From Actinomycetes bacterium (GTDB lineage: Bacteria; Actinomycetota; Acidimicrobiia; Acidimicrobiales; Acidimicrobiaceae), in contig JAJYGZ010000266.1 of the NCBI GenBank assembly GCA_021790495.1, forward strand, positions 1 through 6,348: a stretch of 6,348 nucleotides of DNA, in the 5' to 3' direction. Of this stretch, positions 6,277 to 6,348 are shown piece by piece; position 1 is the first letter of the stretch, and each line of letters opens with the position of its first letter. The notes under the pieces are model-generated. The model saw only the letters and a program-made list of their open reading frames with translations, was not told the DNA's origin and searched no databases. The position numbers and the translations under genes are program-made.

Positions 6277-6348
6277 TTACGCCTCCCCCGTTGCCGGGCC
6301 CATGCTGGCACCGCTCGATCCAATGCTTGGCGAATGTGCAAACTTGTC
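6277..6348 (-). CDS. C-terminal end of an upstream gene, possibly a LivM-type permease
   Basis: A frame open from the window edge ends in TAA at 6279-6277, immediately before the LivG start codon. Its last 23 residues read DKFAHSPSIG and then SSGASMGPATGEA. This small, hydrophilic Ser/Gly-rich tail would suit the cytoplasmic end of a membrane permease, but it carries no family motif. Identification as LivM rests only on the usual livH-livM-livG-livF order. The other two frames are also open here, so the call depends on the tight junction with the next gene. Confidence 0.4.
   Translation of the reverse strand, partial: DKFAHSPSIGSSGASMGPATGEA

Noticed and set aside
1..6348. CRISPR array, tRNA, rRNA, insertion sequence, toxin-antitoxin or defence genes
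   Set aside because: I read both strands for regular repeats, cloverleaf sequence, transposase motifs and terminal repeats and found none.

Overview
The window is an ordinary-looking but coherent metabolic and transport locus, with every convincing gene on the minus strand. It is probably chromosomal DNA of an actinobacterium, perhaps near the Acidimicrobiia. This rests on the moderately GC-rich sequence, the frequent GTG/TTG starts, and a solute-binding lipoprotein with a poly-Ser/Ala/Thr linker after its lipid cysteine. The taxonomy is inference, since no rRNA or other marker is present.

Right part, read right to left as transcribed. The last residues of an unidentified upstream gene (6348-6277, possibly a LivM-type permease) run directly into a LivG-type ABC ATPase (6276-5488). 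This overlaps a LivF-type ATPase (start best placed at 5507, end 4767). After a 197-nt leader with small hairpins comes a Leu/Ile/Val-family solute-binding lipoprotein (start best placed at 4569, end 3286). A perfect 36-bp palindrome (3213-3248) with T-rich sequence beyond it closes this unit. Together these are most of a branched-chain-amino-acid-type (HAAT) importer.

Middle, 2877-3212. This holds no convincing gene. It carries two hairpins, a short direct repeat and, just upstream of the next gene, a likely extended -10 promoter embedded in an imperfect palindrome that could be an operator.

Left part. An 841-aa covalent-FAD-type dimethylglycine/sarcosine dehydrogenase fused to a GcvT-like folate domain (2876-351) is followed after 5 nt by the first 115 residues of electron transfer flavoprotein beta (345-1, TTG start), which runs off the window.

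Working model (inference): the transporter brings in a small zwitterion, the dehydrogenase oxidatively removes an N-methyl group and passes the one-carbon unit to tetrahydrofolate, and the ETF takes the electrons to the respiratory chain. I found no CRISPR array, mobile element, tRNA or rRNA, and nothing that clearly amounts to an undescribed system. The most interesting points are the ETF coupling of a DMGO-like protein, the transporter's unknown ligand and the operator-like promoter.
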